In this document: in pieces, positions 38,945-53,441 of the stretch
Layout: the number at the start of each line of letters is the position of its first letter
Numbering within the stretch: position 1 is the first letter of the stretch
Origin: Ascaris suum
Lineage: Eukaryota > Nematoda > Chromadorea > Rhabditida > Ascarididae
Direction of reading: 5' to 3'
NCBI GenBank assembly: GCA_013433145.1
Contig: CM024176.1
Location: 8,666,520 to 8,730,519, forward strand
DNA: 64,000 bases
Program-made: the position numbers and the translations under genes
The notes under the pieces: model-generated
Seen by the model: the letters and a program-made list of their open reading frames with translations, nothing else
Database searches by the model: none
What the model was told of the DNA's origin: nothing

Positions 38945-41900
38945 GTATGTTGATAACGTTGTCACTATATCAATACGTAATGTGCTTTGCAAGCGATATA
39001 TTAGCAATAGAATGCACCAAGGAGTTTTCACCAAGAATCCATCATGAAATACATATGTTACCCTTTCTTCTTAGTATTTAACCATTCATTGGATCATAAG
39101 AACATCCACTCAGTGGCTGACTACGCGAAACGCAAAAGGCATTAAGCATATTACTTCTATTCGCTTCTTTCTACCCATTTCGATATGAAGCGTTGCTTCA
39201 AAAATGATGCAAATTGTTAGGAAGAAGGAATCCATAAGCGATTCCAGTAAACTTGATCTTGAGGATAGTATTCTAAAGAACTAAACAGAGAATGTTGAGG
39301 ATAAGTACGATAGCATTGGCGCACTGCTGCTTCTTTATCAAAAATTATGCAAAAAGTTTTCGACGTACCTGTAATTTAACCGGCGAAATGTCGCGAAATC
39401 CAACAACCTTTTACGGGACTTCAACGCAACGATTGTACTAGTTAAGATCGACATTCGCACCAATATCTTTCTCCTTCAGCAGATCCTTCGCTAGAAGGCG
39501 TAAATCATGCAAACACAAAAGAAATTCAAACAAAAGGCTAATATTAAAAAAAACACTTTTCGAGGAAACTATGAACCTGCCAGAACTACACTCATAATTT
39601 CGAATATACCGCATTTTAATGTGGTACTCAGTGATCATCCAGCAAGTGTATATTTTTACCTTATATTTGCTGGTGCCGTTTGGTTTTGTCTTGATACGAG
39701 GACTGCTGCTTAGAATTTAAAAAGTCTTTGGCTAAGGTGCCATCTCTCCTCTGCAGCGATGAAATCGTAAATAATTGCTTCAGAATTTCATATTATTTCC
39801 TACTGTCATTCTCATGAAAGATATGTTGGTTGATATGATAGCTAAGGTATACTCTTCGCCGTGCTAACTTCATTCAGTCCAACCGGTTCACCCCCATAAC
39901 GCATCATAAGGGGTGATTTTTTAGTTGAAGCAATGTAAAACTGGTCACCTTTCCTTTGCTCAACGATTCGTTTATCCTATTAGCGAGTAGTCGTATTCTC
40001 TTTGAGATGCATCAGTATTGTTCCTTTTTGATTATTAAACTAGCATTCGTCTTCAGCCTTCATTTATGAAGGCTAAACCACAACATCAGCAACTTTGTTA
40101 TCGCCTAAGATATCGCTTATGGCTAATTTCTTCACACATAAAGTGCACACATGTTTAAGAATTCGGTATCAAAAATCAATACTATTCACATTAATTAACG
40201 AAATAAGTAATTTCATTTCCAATAAATTTGAAAAGCGTAGTTGCTACGCGCATATCGAATAAATCGGCACTCATTGACTGAAATATATCAATTGATGAAA
40301 CATTTCTTGCATCTGATCCCTTGATGAAGTGTTCGAAATCTTCGAAGTGTTCATTATTTTACGTCGATAAAACGGTTGGCCACTTTAAATACATCAATAG
40401 CGGCACATCACATACATAAGACACATCAAACGTGCATAGCCATAGTTTTTTTTTTCACATCTGAAGCATAATTGACAAATATGTGGCGAATAGGATAGTA
40501 GAGACGCTCGTCTCTGTTGCTGAAGAACATAGAAACGGATATAATTGACTCTTTAAAAGCGATCATTAGGTTCCGCTATGAGGTGAATGAAACTGCAGAA
40601 TTACCCAAAGTTTTTTTTGAACATATTCTCACTTTTATCCTCTTGTTATTTTGTTTGAATTTTGTGGTTAACTGAAAGTTGAGGTCTCTCATTCCTCGTT
40701 TTGATGTAACAGTTTGTTCTAATATTCGAGGTTTTATAGATTTATGAAACGCAGATGCATAGAGCCATCTGAGGTTTCCGATATACCTGAATAAATCCTC
40801 GACAGCTTCCAATAGAGAAGCAATAAGCGCAATCTCAGGTGTAACTATCTACCAAGATCTGAGTCTAAGAGATTTTTGAGTGACATTTCGAGTGCAATTA
40901 TCTCTTAGTTGCACGATGCAACTACCTAAAAAAAAATCTCAACACAACACTATATGCATATTAATTTCGGCAATGATCTCATTCGATTAAATATGAGGAA
41001 TGCATATTGCAACTCTTTCCACACAATAAGAAATAAAAACATTTTATTTCTTCAAGAATAATATTATATTTATGTAAATTCAATGAAGAAAAATTTACAT
41101 ATTGATTTAAAAGAAGTTGTCAACCTGCTTTCGTTCTCCAATCGTGAAAAATTTGAATGGCAAAAATTTCTTTAAAACTCAGTAGGATTTATTTTCGCCT
41201 CAAGCGTATAGTGAAAATGATACTTCAATGATCGGTACAGATAGAACGACTGGGAAGTTGAGTATGACTAGAAGGGACTTTCAATTTTCTTTTTTAATTA
41301 GTTCAAAAGTAGCAATTTGCACCTGCGATTTTCTGGCAAAATCCTTCTTTTAGCAGCTAAAAAAAACATGACAGAGTGCTAGAACTTTCAAGAGAATATT
41401 CATTAAATGAGTGCGACTTTTGCATGAGAAAGTATTACACAGGTACTCAATTAAATAAATTCCTTTTGAGTAATAAAAATATTTTCATGATTTGAGTTGA
41501 TGCGAAGTGAAAGCATGAAAATCGATTTAAACCTTGGCACTTTAAGAGATAAACTTGGAAATTCGTCTATCAATGTGTTCAATTCGATGTTACGAATAGT
41601 ATGGATTGAGACTTGTACACTATAAACATTTTGCAATTGGCAGATAGAAAATGCAATTTCTGTACAAATGGAACGCTCAAAAACATAACAAAATAATAAT
41701 GATATATAATTGTTAGGGAATTAAAATTGATTTATATATTATCGAATGAGCTGTACATTGCTTATATTATTTCAACAGCGCTACATCGTTTCGACTCGTG
41801 CAATCTGAAAATGAGATTCGTTAATAAATGGTTACAGCATTTGTTACTATGTCTTACTCTTCTTTATGAATAGCAGTAATATTTAAGTTTAACCAAATAT

Positions 41901-44900
41901 TGAATAAGAGTTTCAGTAATGAGCTGATTTCTACAACAGTTGTAAAATGTGAAACTGCCAAACAATAAGGCTACTTAAGGATAGGCGGAGAAGAGATGAG
42001 GTATCGGGTGGACGAACGATGCGAATTGCTATTATTTAGGGTCGATAAATTTAAATTCACGTGCGATAAATTTACTTCATAATTCTATGAGAAATCGAGC
42101 TCAACAATGAACTTATTGAAATTACTTCTATCCTTTTTTTAATTAATTGATTTTGTCAGTATTTCACTAGTATTCATTAGAATATTTATTCATTCTCGTA
42201 CATTTCAATGCATTTTTACCTGTCATAAGCATAACGATCAACTGATTATTGATTGAATGAAATTTTTTTTTCATCGTGCATAATTCCCATATCAATAATT
42301 TTCATTGCCAACCTCGTGAAAATTAAACAGATATGTATCTGAAGAAATTTGTAATTAGTACACTTCATCGAATCGAATAATCAATCCCTTTTGTAAATGC
42401 TGTGATTAGTTATAACGTCGTTAATAAAGAATAGATAATATTAGCTAAACGATCAACAAATGCGTTAATTGAGTCAAAACAGGCTCGACGTTGTTTGCAT
42501 TCTTGGAAAATTTAAATGCAACGAGAATAACTTTTAGATCATTGGCATCTTAAAGGTTACGAGCGCTACATTTGAGGTGTAATATTACGCAAAACTCAAA
42601 GATTATATACGCCACTCAAATGGTTGCTGCTAATATACATAACAAAAGTGAATTCCTGAATCGTGCCAAGGCACGTGATACCCTTCAACCGCCAATAATG
42701 ATATCGATTCTGCTCTCTGTTTTGAACAGGCGATAGAATGGAAAAGTTTATTTTAGTTTTATGCACTACGCGAAGAATATTGAAGTCTACAAGAAGGATG
42801 TTTGTGCAGGTAAAGAACATATTTTCAGAGTTTCATCGGACCCATCCTCTAATTCAAGCAGGCTGCGATTTATAAGCATTTGTTCTTTTAACTTTAGGCA
42901 GTAAGTCGTCAAGATTTTCAAATGCCACTGAAGACTGATTACGCAGGTTAATAACACCTGAGGTAGTGATTCAAAATCATAAGAAATTCACCCTCTTTCT
43001 TAAGCAAGACGACCCACTATTTATTGTTAAAAGGTGATTTTAACCTTCCTAGAAGATGTGGGAAAATGGCGTTCAAGATTTGCAATATTATTAGAAAAAT
43101 CAATCACCTTACCGAGGTAACTAAAAGATACTCTTACCCCCCTTAATAGGTAAAAATTAAAGTAAGCCAGCTGTCACAAAGAAAACACCAACGATCACAA
43201 TTATCGACTGTCGCATAGGATCTGCACACTTAATACCTCTTTCGCCAAAGGTCGAAGGCATCGTAACCATCAATCAGTAATAAATATTACTTGAGTTATT
43301 TTCCACTGTACTTGTTCATCAATTGACAGATTGCGTATTTTCGATGAAACATATTTTACCGGCTTTAATATTATTAAATAGCAAAATAACATTTGAAGAA
43401 GAGAAATATTAACAGAAGTGAATATTTGCACCAGGATATTTTTGTAATTCATTTATTTTTATTGATTCTACTTCGGGATATCGAAATATTTTGCCAAATT
43501 TCATCCTTTTTTTCCCTTTTATGTTAATGTGAGGATTAGAGGATTTGATTTCCTCTATTCATCAGATCTAAATATTTAGGCATCAAATTCATCCGTTATA
43601 CTTTCATTTTTCTCCGCTTAGCGTAAAGTTTCTTCCGATTCGACCATCTTAACCATAGCACAAACACAATTATTGAGCGTTTCTATGAAGCATCGATGAA
43701 ACGTTCAATGCGAAAGACTGCTATCGTAAATCTCGAGCGTTGAGGAAAACCTCTCTGCATTCGTTTCAATTGAATTCACGCTCTTTGATGCATTATAGAA
43801 CAATCGCACTCCATGGTATGAAGATATATGAAATGATGCGATAGAAGTATTTTCGGCCAGCGCTGACTCTTCTAAGTTCGGAAAGGCCTAATCTCAGGGC
43901 ATACCGAAGAATTTCAAAAAAAAAAACTCGAAGCCTGGGACTCTCTGAGAATTCCCAGAAAGCTTCAAGGCAACAATATGCGACAGTACTCCTGAAGACT
44001 CTACAGTTTGGAATGTGTTACATATGCAAAACCGTTTTATCTCTTTCAGGAATAACGCCTCACTGAGGCTTTTATTTTCTCGAGTATATTTACCTTATTA
44101 TTTGATATTGAAGCAGTTATAGTTTTACGTCTGCATTGATTTGCTTGTTCATTCGACTTTATCAGTGTCAAAAACATCGAAAAATGAGAATTCGTTGAAT
44201 TTATTTCTGCACTATTTGAACCTTCATCTCTGTGAGAAAGACGCAAAATCAGAGTGCACTTTTAAAGTATTGTTTTCTGTGGTCATTTCATTGCATCTTC
44301 CTGTAAAAGCAAATGATTTCAACTTACGAAATATTAAAGGCGGAGCTCCGAGAATATCGCTAATCTCTATTGACAATTGCGTGCAAATTATTGATCAACT
44401 ATATGCAGCTCCTTCATTGAGGATATTCGAACGATTCCATCCACTAGAAGCATTTATATTTTTAATTGATAAGAGTACTTTTTTATATTCTCCATATTAT
44501 CGCAATATACTTTACAGCAGAGATTACCTCATACGCAATATTTAACTAGTACATTCATTTCACGGGAGAAAATTTGCATTTTGTCATTACTTGAAGGCGC
44601 ACTCTAATCGAATCGTTCTGTAGCAAAGGGAACACTATTGATGTGAGGAGCAAGTTTTTTTGGAGGAGGAAGAAGTAAGGGGCTATTTTTACAAATGTAA
44701 GCGAAATGCGATGGTCTTGGTATCGTTGTTGAGAAAGCTGATGGGATATAGATTACTACAAGAAGGAAAAAGATCATTAAAATGAGAACTGCAGGTTAAA
44801 AGGTTAAAAAGATCACAACTCATAGTTGAAGCAATGAGATGAGTCGTACAAAAACGATCCATTACTTTGTTTTATAAACCTTTCTTATTAAGCAAATAAT

Positions 44901-47900
44901 ATCACAACAATGCCGCTCTTTATGTAATTCTTATAGAGTATCCTCACTTTATTCCATAGCGTTCACTTTTGTCATTCTATCACTTCTCATTCCTCGTCGT
45001 TTTATTTCCCCTCATGTGTTGGAATGGAAAATTTGTTCACTGCAACGTTGACAAATTCTTTTCTTTCTTAATTATTTTCCGAATTCGCTTTCTGTTATTG
45101 TATAATTTGTCTATTCGCCTATCTATGTCTGTCGGCTGACCAACAACCGATATTGCACCTATCCAGCTCTGCAAATAGTTGCTTTGCCAGGCGAATTTGC
45201 TTGCAACATAGGAGCTCATCGATCAACTATCAACTTAATAATCTAATCAGCAAGCAAAATTTGCATATTCATTAAGACAGTAATCGGCACACCGTTCACT
45301 TAGTCACTCATCGTCTTTGACAACTTGACAGTAGTAAATCATAAACGCACAGTAACAAAAATATATATACCTTAAACGATGCTTCTACGAACATTAAATT
45401 CGATATCCTCAAATGAGAAGCGTTTAGTTCGTCGACGTCCATCAAAACAAAGGAACATAGAAAAACATACCACCAAAAGAATCGCAGTTGCTACATAAGC
45501 CCAACTGAAATGCATCTCTTTGGAAGAGAAAATTATTCAAATTGATATCGGAATAAAAAAAAAATACTTTGTATTTTTAATTACTTTAACATCAGAGAGG
45601 AAGTTGTGACTTCAGAGAGGAACAATGTGGAATCTTTTGCAAGTTCGGGGAGTTCATCCCCCAATTATTTCCATAAGTTACACCACAAATATATCACATC
45701 GAAGTGAACACAAAATACTCGGGTATTTATTTTTGAAACTATCCAAATGTTCCCAACTTTGATATGCTAACAGACGGTCTCATATATCACTAGAGTTCGT
45801 TCACGTCTAATTTTCGACTTCATTTTGAATCTACCGAAAACTGCAACACTTTATAAGTTGAAAGCTGAAATGAAAGAGAGGAAATTTAGCTTTCAATGGA
45901 AGCCGCATCGAATAATACGGAAAATTTCACCATAGGTTCAAAACTTTAATTTCAAAAAAACCTTCTTAAGTTTCACTTGGAATAGACATCTTTGAACTAT
46001 CGCAAATTTCACTTAGTGAGAGGTATTTGAATACCGATATGCCAAAGTAAGTAGGTAACTTGCATTTTTTAGCGCTAAATACAAAATTTTCGAATTATGA
46101 GACGAACCAAATATTTTTATTGCTGAGATGAACGAAATGATGTAAAAAACAAATTCTTTTTGGAAAAGAAATTAAATTAAGTGAGGCAAAAATTTGCATC
46201 TAAAATGAATGGAATGAATCGGATAATTTGTGAGGTCAACGAAGTATGTGAAAGAGTCCTTTTCTTTAGTGAATAAAAGTAATCGAAAGTTTCAAAGAAA
46301 TGACGAATGAAAACGATGAAAATTTTGAACACAAAGCAAATAGAATGAAACGTAATTTTTCTTAGAAGTTTTCGTTACTGTATAAAATTCTAAATACTAG
46401 AAGTTATAACACTACTAGGCCATCAAATTAAGAGCAAAGCGAGTTGAGGCCTCTTGAAATACTGCTTAGTCACAAATACTGACCACTTCAATTCGTCATA
46501 CCCACTTCATAAATGAGCGCCTGAAATCAGCCGAAAATTTGCTGAAAAAATGCGGATGCATTTTGAAATATCCTGTCAATATAATCTCTGAAACCTGTTT
46601 GAAAGAAAAATATTTTCAGGTGAGCCGAAGATTCCAAAAAGAAAAAAGAACCATTTTGCTATTTGTTTTTGCCCCATTCCTTTCGTGCATATTCTATCAT
46701 CGTACATTTGTATTATGTTTTGAATCTTAATGCTAGGGATCGCGTTGGTTAGCCGAGAATGGGAACCCTCTTTAACTATAGCGAAAACTAAACTACAAAG
46801 AGAAATATTTGAAGGAACTTCTAAAGATCTTCCTTTCTTTTTTTTTTTTTTGAGATCGGCTGCAGCTACTACGCGAAAATTAGGTACTATTGGCGAAATC
46901 ATTGCCTCATTATGTGGGACCGATAATTTCTATGCATAGGATTAGATTTCCGTCAGAAATTGTGTGATGCCACTCCCACATTATAGGATATGGGATGCTT
47001 GAAAATAAATAATTTTTCCACAGTCTATTGATATCATGGGATTTCACGCTAAGTACAAAAGCAACAAACCTAACAATTTTCAAGAATGTCTCTCTCGTAT
47101 CATCAATTTCGGTCGAATTGTTCATAACATCCTCCAATAGGTAAACAACATTTCTGAGGTTAATTCACTAATATTTTCATGAGATTTGAGAAAGCATTTG
47201 GTCGCATTAATATCTGAAATACGTTAACGAATAAGAAAACAACGATATTCTGTTTTATAAAAGAAAAAACACGAGTCAAAATAATTAAAACCACGAATAA
47301 CCATGGACAATAACCGCGAATAAAAACGGTATAAAATGTTATAATAATATTTTCACTCCTTCAGAAATCGCAAATATAGAGATATGCTAGAAAAATTGGC
47401 TAACTATGTGCTTTTCCACCTCGATTATTTAACCCCAACCGATATTTGGCAATAAATTAAAGAAAAAAAAAGACGTAAAAATAATAGCCTCATATTTTAA
47501 TTGCTATAATTGCACATTAAACAATCTTCCATAAACGAGTTTTTTTTTTTTTAATTCAACCCGTGGAAAACGAATAAACGATCACTGCAAAATATATGAT
47601 GATTTAAGGGTGTGCAATTGTCGTTGAAGTTGACGAATCAATATGGAACTAAACTATGAGAGATCGCCTCAGTGTCTACATTCTACGAAATCAGATTTCT
47701 CCGACCTCAATATTCAGCCGTTCACGAGTGTAAAACTACGCGCTAAGCAGACGTGTGGGTAAACAGACGTTCACACATACAGACACAAATGCACCCCCTT
47801 TAAAGCAGATTTGCAGTTGGGCACAAATATGATTTATTTTTGAAGCTTATTCCAAAAGGTTTTCATTCAATGAATAAAAAAAAAGTTTTTCTTTGATAGA

Positions 47901-49185
47901 TTGGACTTGAACATTATTGATAGGAAATATATAAAATCGACAATATGAAACTAAATAAACGAATGCGACCAACAATAATATATTCATAGACATTTGATGA
48001 ACATCTGCTAAGTTAGACGGACTTAGATTATTGAAGACTAAGAAATTTCTTGCCTTTATTAAACTGATAAAGGCAGCTAATATATCTACACATAATCAGT
48101 ATGTGCGCATCTGCGCAAAATCACGTCATTAGATCCTTTTGCCATCGGTGGAAGTCACCTCCTCGCAGTGCCCCGATTCGGATACCTAGCTTATTCTTTT
48201 GTTCATCAATTGCTCTGAAGATTTATTCCATCGTTCTGTTGCAAATGAAGATGAAATTTTCCTTTTCAACGTTTAGACTGCACTAATAGATTTTCGGCGT
48301 TAGGTTCAGCCTTTTCCTATGCTTATAAAAGCTCTTAGTGAACTGCAATATATCCTTTCTTGTTTTATTTACGTTGTAATAAAATAAGGAAAGCTTCTTA
48401 AAAATGATAAATAAACTTCAATATTTTCTTCCAGTATTTTTCCACTGCATATTCTGCTTAAATAATTAAACTCAATTTCCAAAATATCCTTAAGCTTTAC
48501 GACGTTTTTTTTTTTTCATTTGCTCAATATTTGCAAATGAGATCAGTGATCAAAGTTTTGACGAAATATGGAGATGTAATTACACAGATCGCATTCAATT
48601 TCGATTTCTCTTCCCCTATCCTCCCCCTTATTTTCGTTTGAAATGCTTTCGTGCAAATATCCACACAACAATATTTCAATAAAACTTTAAAGAATTTGCA
48701 TTCAATAGCATGAATTTCAATATTTTCAAACACCCATAAATGAGAAATCTTGAGGAAGAGAATCCAGAGAAGAAGCAATGAGAATAAAACAAGAAGCGAT
48801 AATTTGCACAAAGGTGAGAAGAGGGGAAAAAGTTCTTGAAGTGAATGCAGCACTATGCATCCACCATTGCCAATGGCCGTTTAGCGATTTATAACACCCG
48901 TACGAGGAGGAGTCATTTGTTACCGCGTGATCGCCACTCACTCAGAGCATCAATTAACGCACACACATACCTCAAATTCTTCAGTCGTTTATTGCGTATC
49001 ACTTTAGTTTAAAATTTTGCTCAATCATATGAATCGACTGACCACCTGGATTGATTCACTTCTTCAAGCGGACATTATTATGTCCTAAAAACTTTTGTAG
49101 AATTTATTAGGAATAACTAGAACAACTCATTCTTGCGGCTGGATTCGATTACTTAACATGATTCATGAGTTAGCCAGTATAATGG
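38945..49185. other. long AT-rich stretch without recognised genes
   Basis: The longest frame, 44141-44545 (134 codons), begins with TTG, is Leu/Ile/Ser-rich and has no splice context. 40576-40812 on the minus strand is moderately protein-like (EDLFRYIGNLRWLYASAFHK). No family was recognised. Confidence 0.45.
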
Positions 49186-49294
49186 TTTCCGCTCTGAAAG
49201 TTTTATTCCGGATCCTCTGATTGCTCCATCAAGTGTCAATTGCCCATCTCTGCGCATTAAACGATGTGGAGATCTCGTTTTGGGTAGTAATTTT
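49186..49294 (+). CDS. possible short exon, unidentified
   Basis: Between GAGTTAGCCAG and the donor GTTTTGG|GTAGTAA the frame reads YNGFRSESFIPDPLIAPSS, then LRIKRCGDLVLG, with protein-like codon choice. It may belong with the Cys-rich block about 400 bases downstream. No homologue was recognised. Confidence 0.25.
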
Positions 49295-49682
49295 TGCAAA
49301 AAATAGGTACCATGAAGGAAGCTACTTCATTGTTACAAAAAAAAAAAATTAAGAAATTAAAAATATAAGAATTATGATCTAAGATAACGCTGCCTAACCT
49401 CCGACTGCCTCCTTATAAGCAAACACATGAAGAAAAAGCTCGCAAGCATGCCATTTCACCGTCTAGCATATTCAATATAAGTTGTTGCATGTAGTTAGTC
49501 GCTCGAACACGACTGAATTTTGAAAAAAAAAGCCATATAATTATAATGTAGCAGCAATATTGCAAAAATGTGCTGGCGATCTATCTGCTTCAACATCTTT
49601 TCCACCTTCATTAGATAATATTTGCGATTTTCAGTTGCATCATTGCATAACATTTGCGACTGTGCGCTAAGCTCAGTTGGCC

Positions 49683-50118
49683 TTCATTGAGTGGTCAAAT
49701 ATGCTGCAGCCGAACATTGCCGACCTTGCATATCAGATTGGACCATTAACCCCCACTGAGTCTGGATTCCTCAATTGTCCAAACTGCCCATAAAGAAGAA
49801 TAATGATCCATGTTGCACGTGCAAAACCCTCCTTCGTGCACCCTACCTGCTCATTTGCCGAGACGTGACCCAAATCACGTCCGTGTCCCGACTTACCGCT
49901 ACGTTGCAGCTGTGATTATTGGGATGACCGATTTTCTGGGATCAGCCATCGTTGAACACAATGGAGAACGGGTCCACAAAACATGTGAGCAGAGTAGTAA
50001 AGATAACGCATGTACCAATATCCTAACTTGGAGTAAGTCAGCGCGTGGGCGTTGCCCGAAATGCGATTGTTCAGAACTTGTTTTGAAAAAACCATTTTTG
50101 ATTGCTAAGTACAGATAA
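49683..50118 (+). pseudogene. Cys-rich coding-like block in three successive frames
   Basis: Successive stretches in different frames look coding: FIEWSNMLQPNIADLAYQIG ending in NCPNCP and a stop at 49791; KKNNDPCCTCKTLLRAPYLL in a second frame (about 49781-49910); and AVIIGMTDFLGSAIVEHNG then CPKCDCSELVLKK in a third (to 50118). Paired Cys suggest zinc-binding modules. The frame changes without fitting introns suggest decay, for example of a transposable element. Unidentified. Confidence 0.3.
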
Positions 50119-52020
50119 TGAGCAAGCCTATTATCGAAAAGCTTTTGTTGTATACTGTTACACTTTTCTCTAATACTGCTTTCAAGTTTTGCCCTTATAT
50201 AGTCATACTGATATTATAATCACTGAAAATTCTCAAAAATATTTCATCGGTATCGGCTTTTCCAAGTGCATTTCTTCGAACTACATAGCCACTCTTGAAT
50301 TATTCAACTAGTAAGCGTTGGAATAACGTCGAATAAATTGGATTTTACTGTTTGCTATAAAAATTCAAGGGCAGTTATTTGACATCTCTCTAGGGACAAT
50401 GTTGATATCGGCTACCTCTCGAGAACGATATTTCTCGCATCAACACTTTACAAGAATTATGAATTGAACAACTTATTTCATGGCATTTAGTTCAGCGTTG
50501 TCTCAATCGAAAATTGCCGTTTTTATGCGCGATCTTGATTCCTCAGATCTCCATTTCATTTGCAAATAAATCTATGGAAGTCGTCTATTACTTTCCTCAC
50601 TAAATGATCGATTTTGGTGTATAAATTTTGTCATTTTATAATTTCTCTCTTGCTTTATTCGTGGCGCTATTCATTCGAGCTATAGAAGTCTTCACTTCAT
50701 CTCTTTCTTCCTGCTATTTTATAGTTTTTTTTTTGTTCATTTAGGAATATTGGTTTTATGGCTTGCATAGTTTATGCAAATATTTATGTTTGCGATAACC
50801 GCTCATAGCACTTTTTATGGATGTTGGTTATTCGGATTCTAAGATGGAATCAACTCAACTTGAGAGAACTTCTTTTCTTTTAAATTTATGATCGGAGCCA
50901 ACCTCTCTATGAAATGTCATTACATAGTTCCTCACATTTTGGCGTTTTTTTTTAAAAACAGTCTGAAGATGGTGGTAATTCACTAAGTGACATTCCAATA
51001 GAAAATGAACATATCTTAAACAATTTAGAAACGAATATAACTGAAAAATGAGATTTTTATTCATTTGAATATGAAGGATGTTAATTTTTTCAACTATCAA
51101 AACCTCTTCTCATTTTAGGCTTCAAATGCAAATTTTTTTTTCAGTCAATTTCAAAATATCGAGTTCGATTTACTCAGAGAATATTTTCACTCTATTCAAG
51201 TCATATTTTCGATTTCTACAAATAAATGCATCCAATTATGCAAATATAAATAATTTCATAGTATCATTTCGTCGAATCATTTATTTATTTTCATTTCTAT
51301 GCTAATTGATTGATTTATTAATTTTTGAAAGTTTTTCTTCCTAAATAATTTAATAAAATCTCTCATAAATCGAATAATTTATCATTAGATTTCTTTTGTG
51401 TTATTTGAATCATCTTAACTCAACCTTAATATTTTGTGTCAATTTATATTCAATTTGTCTCGGGTCATATTTTTATTGGATTTATTTGTGATGCATTTCA
51501 TCATTCGAATTTCTCTTCTTCATTCTTTCATTTCTTTTACAAACGTTATTCATTTCGACATATTTTCTAATATTTCGTTGTTTTTTTTTTTTCTTTTTTG
51601 GTCGCATTCGCCGAACGGCGATTGATATCTGCATACCTCCACATATTGTTTTGTGTGTGTTTGTTGCAATGCAGTTTGCCGCTCTATGTGCTCCGGAAGT
51701 TCAAAATTTTTCAGCCGATCTACCTGCTCTAGATATGCAAATATTTCGCTCTATGGAAACTTTCTATCTTCTCTATCTTGTCTTCACAATCGTTAATTGA
51801 TGCAAAGTCTATGCATTTAATATTTATTTTTATTAATTGCAATAGGCACAGATGTCCTTATGATCGATGTAGACGAGTTAAAACGACCAAAGTTAGATCA
51901 TCGTCTACGGATAATGAAATTCGTTAAGCGAGATTAAATTCTCCCCTCTTTCTTAGCAATTTTATAGATTTTAGAAGAATAGTTTCCACATTTATTGCGG
52001 GCTTCATTCCCCTTTAGAGG
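50119..52020. other. T-rich non-coding
   Basis: Plus strand very T-rich between 51100 and 51650, with only Phe/Ser/Ile-rich chance frames. Confidence 0.5.
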
Positions 52021-52083
52021 AAGAGAGAATTCCGGAGAGTAGAGAATTCTTCAGAAATTCTCTCTTTACCGGAATTCTCTCTT
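52021..52083. repeat. 63-bp imperfect inverted repeat
   Basis: The outer arms AAGAGAGAATTCCGG (52021-52035) and CCGGAATTCTCTCTT (52069-52083) are exact complements. Inside, GAGAATTCT and AGAAATTCTC pair with a bulge. The surrounding DNA keeps repeating TCTCTCTT. Confidence 0.85.
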
Positions 52084-52330
52084 TGTTTTCTCTTCTCTCT
52101 TCTAGAGAGGTCTATCCGTATATTTTAGCCAATTCAGTTTTAGCCTATTCAGTCTAACTGCACTTCATTAATATGTTGTTTGATATCATCTTTGCACTCG
52201 TACTCTCGTCTGCTGTGAATCATCTGCGAATCGCAGTTGATTATTTCTTGAGGGACCTTATATTTGGAAAACGAAAATATTGGAAATAATTTCCAACAGC
52301 TTCTGAATTATAATGTCTTTTATTGCTTAC

Positions 52331-52459
52331 ATGAGATATAACATCGTGGAGTATTGATGTAATGTTTTGCTGAGGTTGTAAAAAAAAAAGAAATGCATCA
52401 ATCAAAATAAGGGCCAAGATTCCTGTCAAGGGTCCCATCTCGACCATTGCATCACCCAA
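52331..52459 (-). CDS. possible exon with hydrophobic segment
   Basis: The minus strand reads GDAMVEMGPLTGILALILID, AFLFFLQPQQN, then SILHDVISH, followed by donor CAT|GTAAGC at 52330. The centre is long and hydrophobic enough to be a membrane segment. A T-rich TTACAACCTCAG inside it could instead be an acceptor, leaving a 39-base exon. Unidentified. Confidence 0.22.
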
Positions 52460-53441
52460 ATCGAGGTCTATTTTCTAGAGACGCACTGCTCGTCGATATT
52501 TTTTCAAATTTTAGTCAAATTACTCGAAAACCCGTTAACTCCTCCTGTGTCGGAGAAGCACTATGTAGTAGTTGTGTTTTGTTCGCAAACACCTCCCTCT
52601 ATTCTTTCATTTTTATTGACCGAACAAACAAAAGTAAGCGACGAAGGATGCGAAAGTTTAGGTACAGAATAGTTCTTTTTCGTAAGTCTACTTCGACAGA
52701 GAGTGTACCAAGGACGTAGCCCACTTAACAGTTGTAGTTCTGAGCCTTGAAGTGGATCAGCTTTATCTCTATTTCTATTCTCACATAAATTACACAGTGA
52801 TCACTAAAAATGAGGTCAAATGCAACATGAACTTCGGATTTTCTTACAGTCTTTCTTGAGTTTTTCTTGTAGTCCTTGCAATTTTCCTTTGTTTCCTCCT
52901 AACGATTCTCTTCAATGACTCAAAGCGTTTAGATTGACTTCAAATGATATGCAAATCTCTAAACAACGACTATCTCTTTAGTGAAGAGTATGATAGCTAG
53001 AATTAAGAAGACTGGAGGAGGACTGAATACATCAACGTTCATGCCTTCGGGTCATTGCCTAATTTTTCGTTTCTCCTGCGAGTCGTTCGATTTGCATCTG
53101 TTTCTTCCAATCAATTCCTCTCTATCTTTTAGTATTGTAAGGTCATCACTGTACTGTTTCTGAGAAAAAGACGCAAAATAAGAATCTCAAGCTAAACTGT
53201 TTTTTATATCATTTGGATGATGCACTATCATCCAACTTCCTCATCCACCATGTCACCCTCTCTAGCCACCATTCACGTCGATTTTGCTCATTTAGAGTAA
53301 AGTGTACACCTATTTTGGCCACTTGTTTATTAGTGTTACCCCCTTAACCACTCTCCTTTGCACCCAGAAAAGCCTCGAACTGCTCTCAGACGTTTATTTG
53401 AGATATCATTTAATACCACATAAGTTTACCTAATAAAATTG

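Noticed and set aside
44141..44545. 134-codon plus-strand frame
   Set aside because: TTG start, no recognised motif, no splice signals; plausible as a chance frame although it is at the upper end of expected length.
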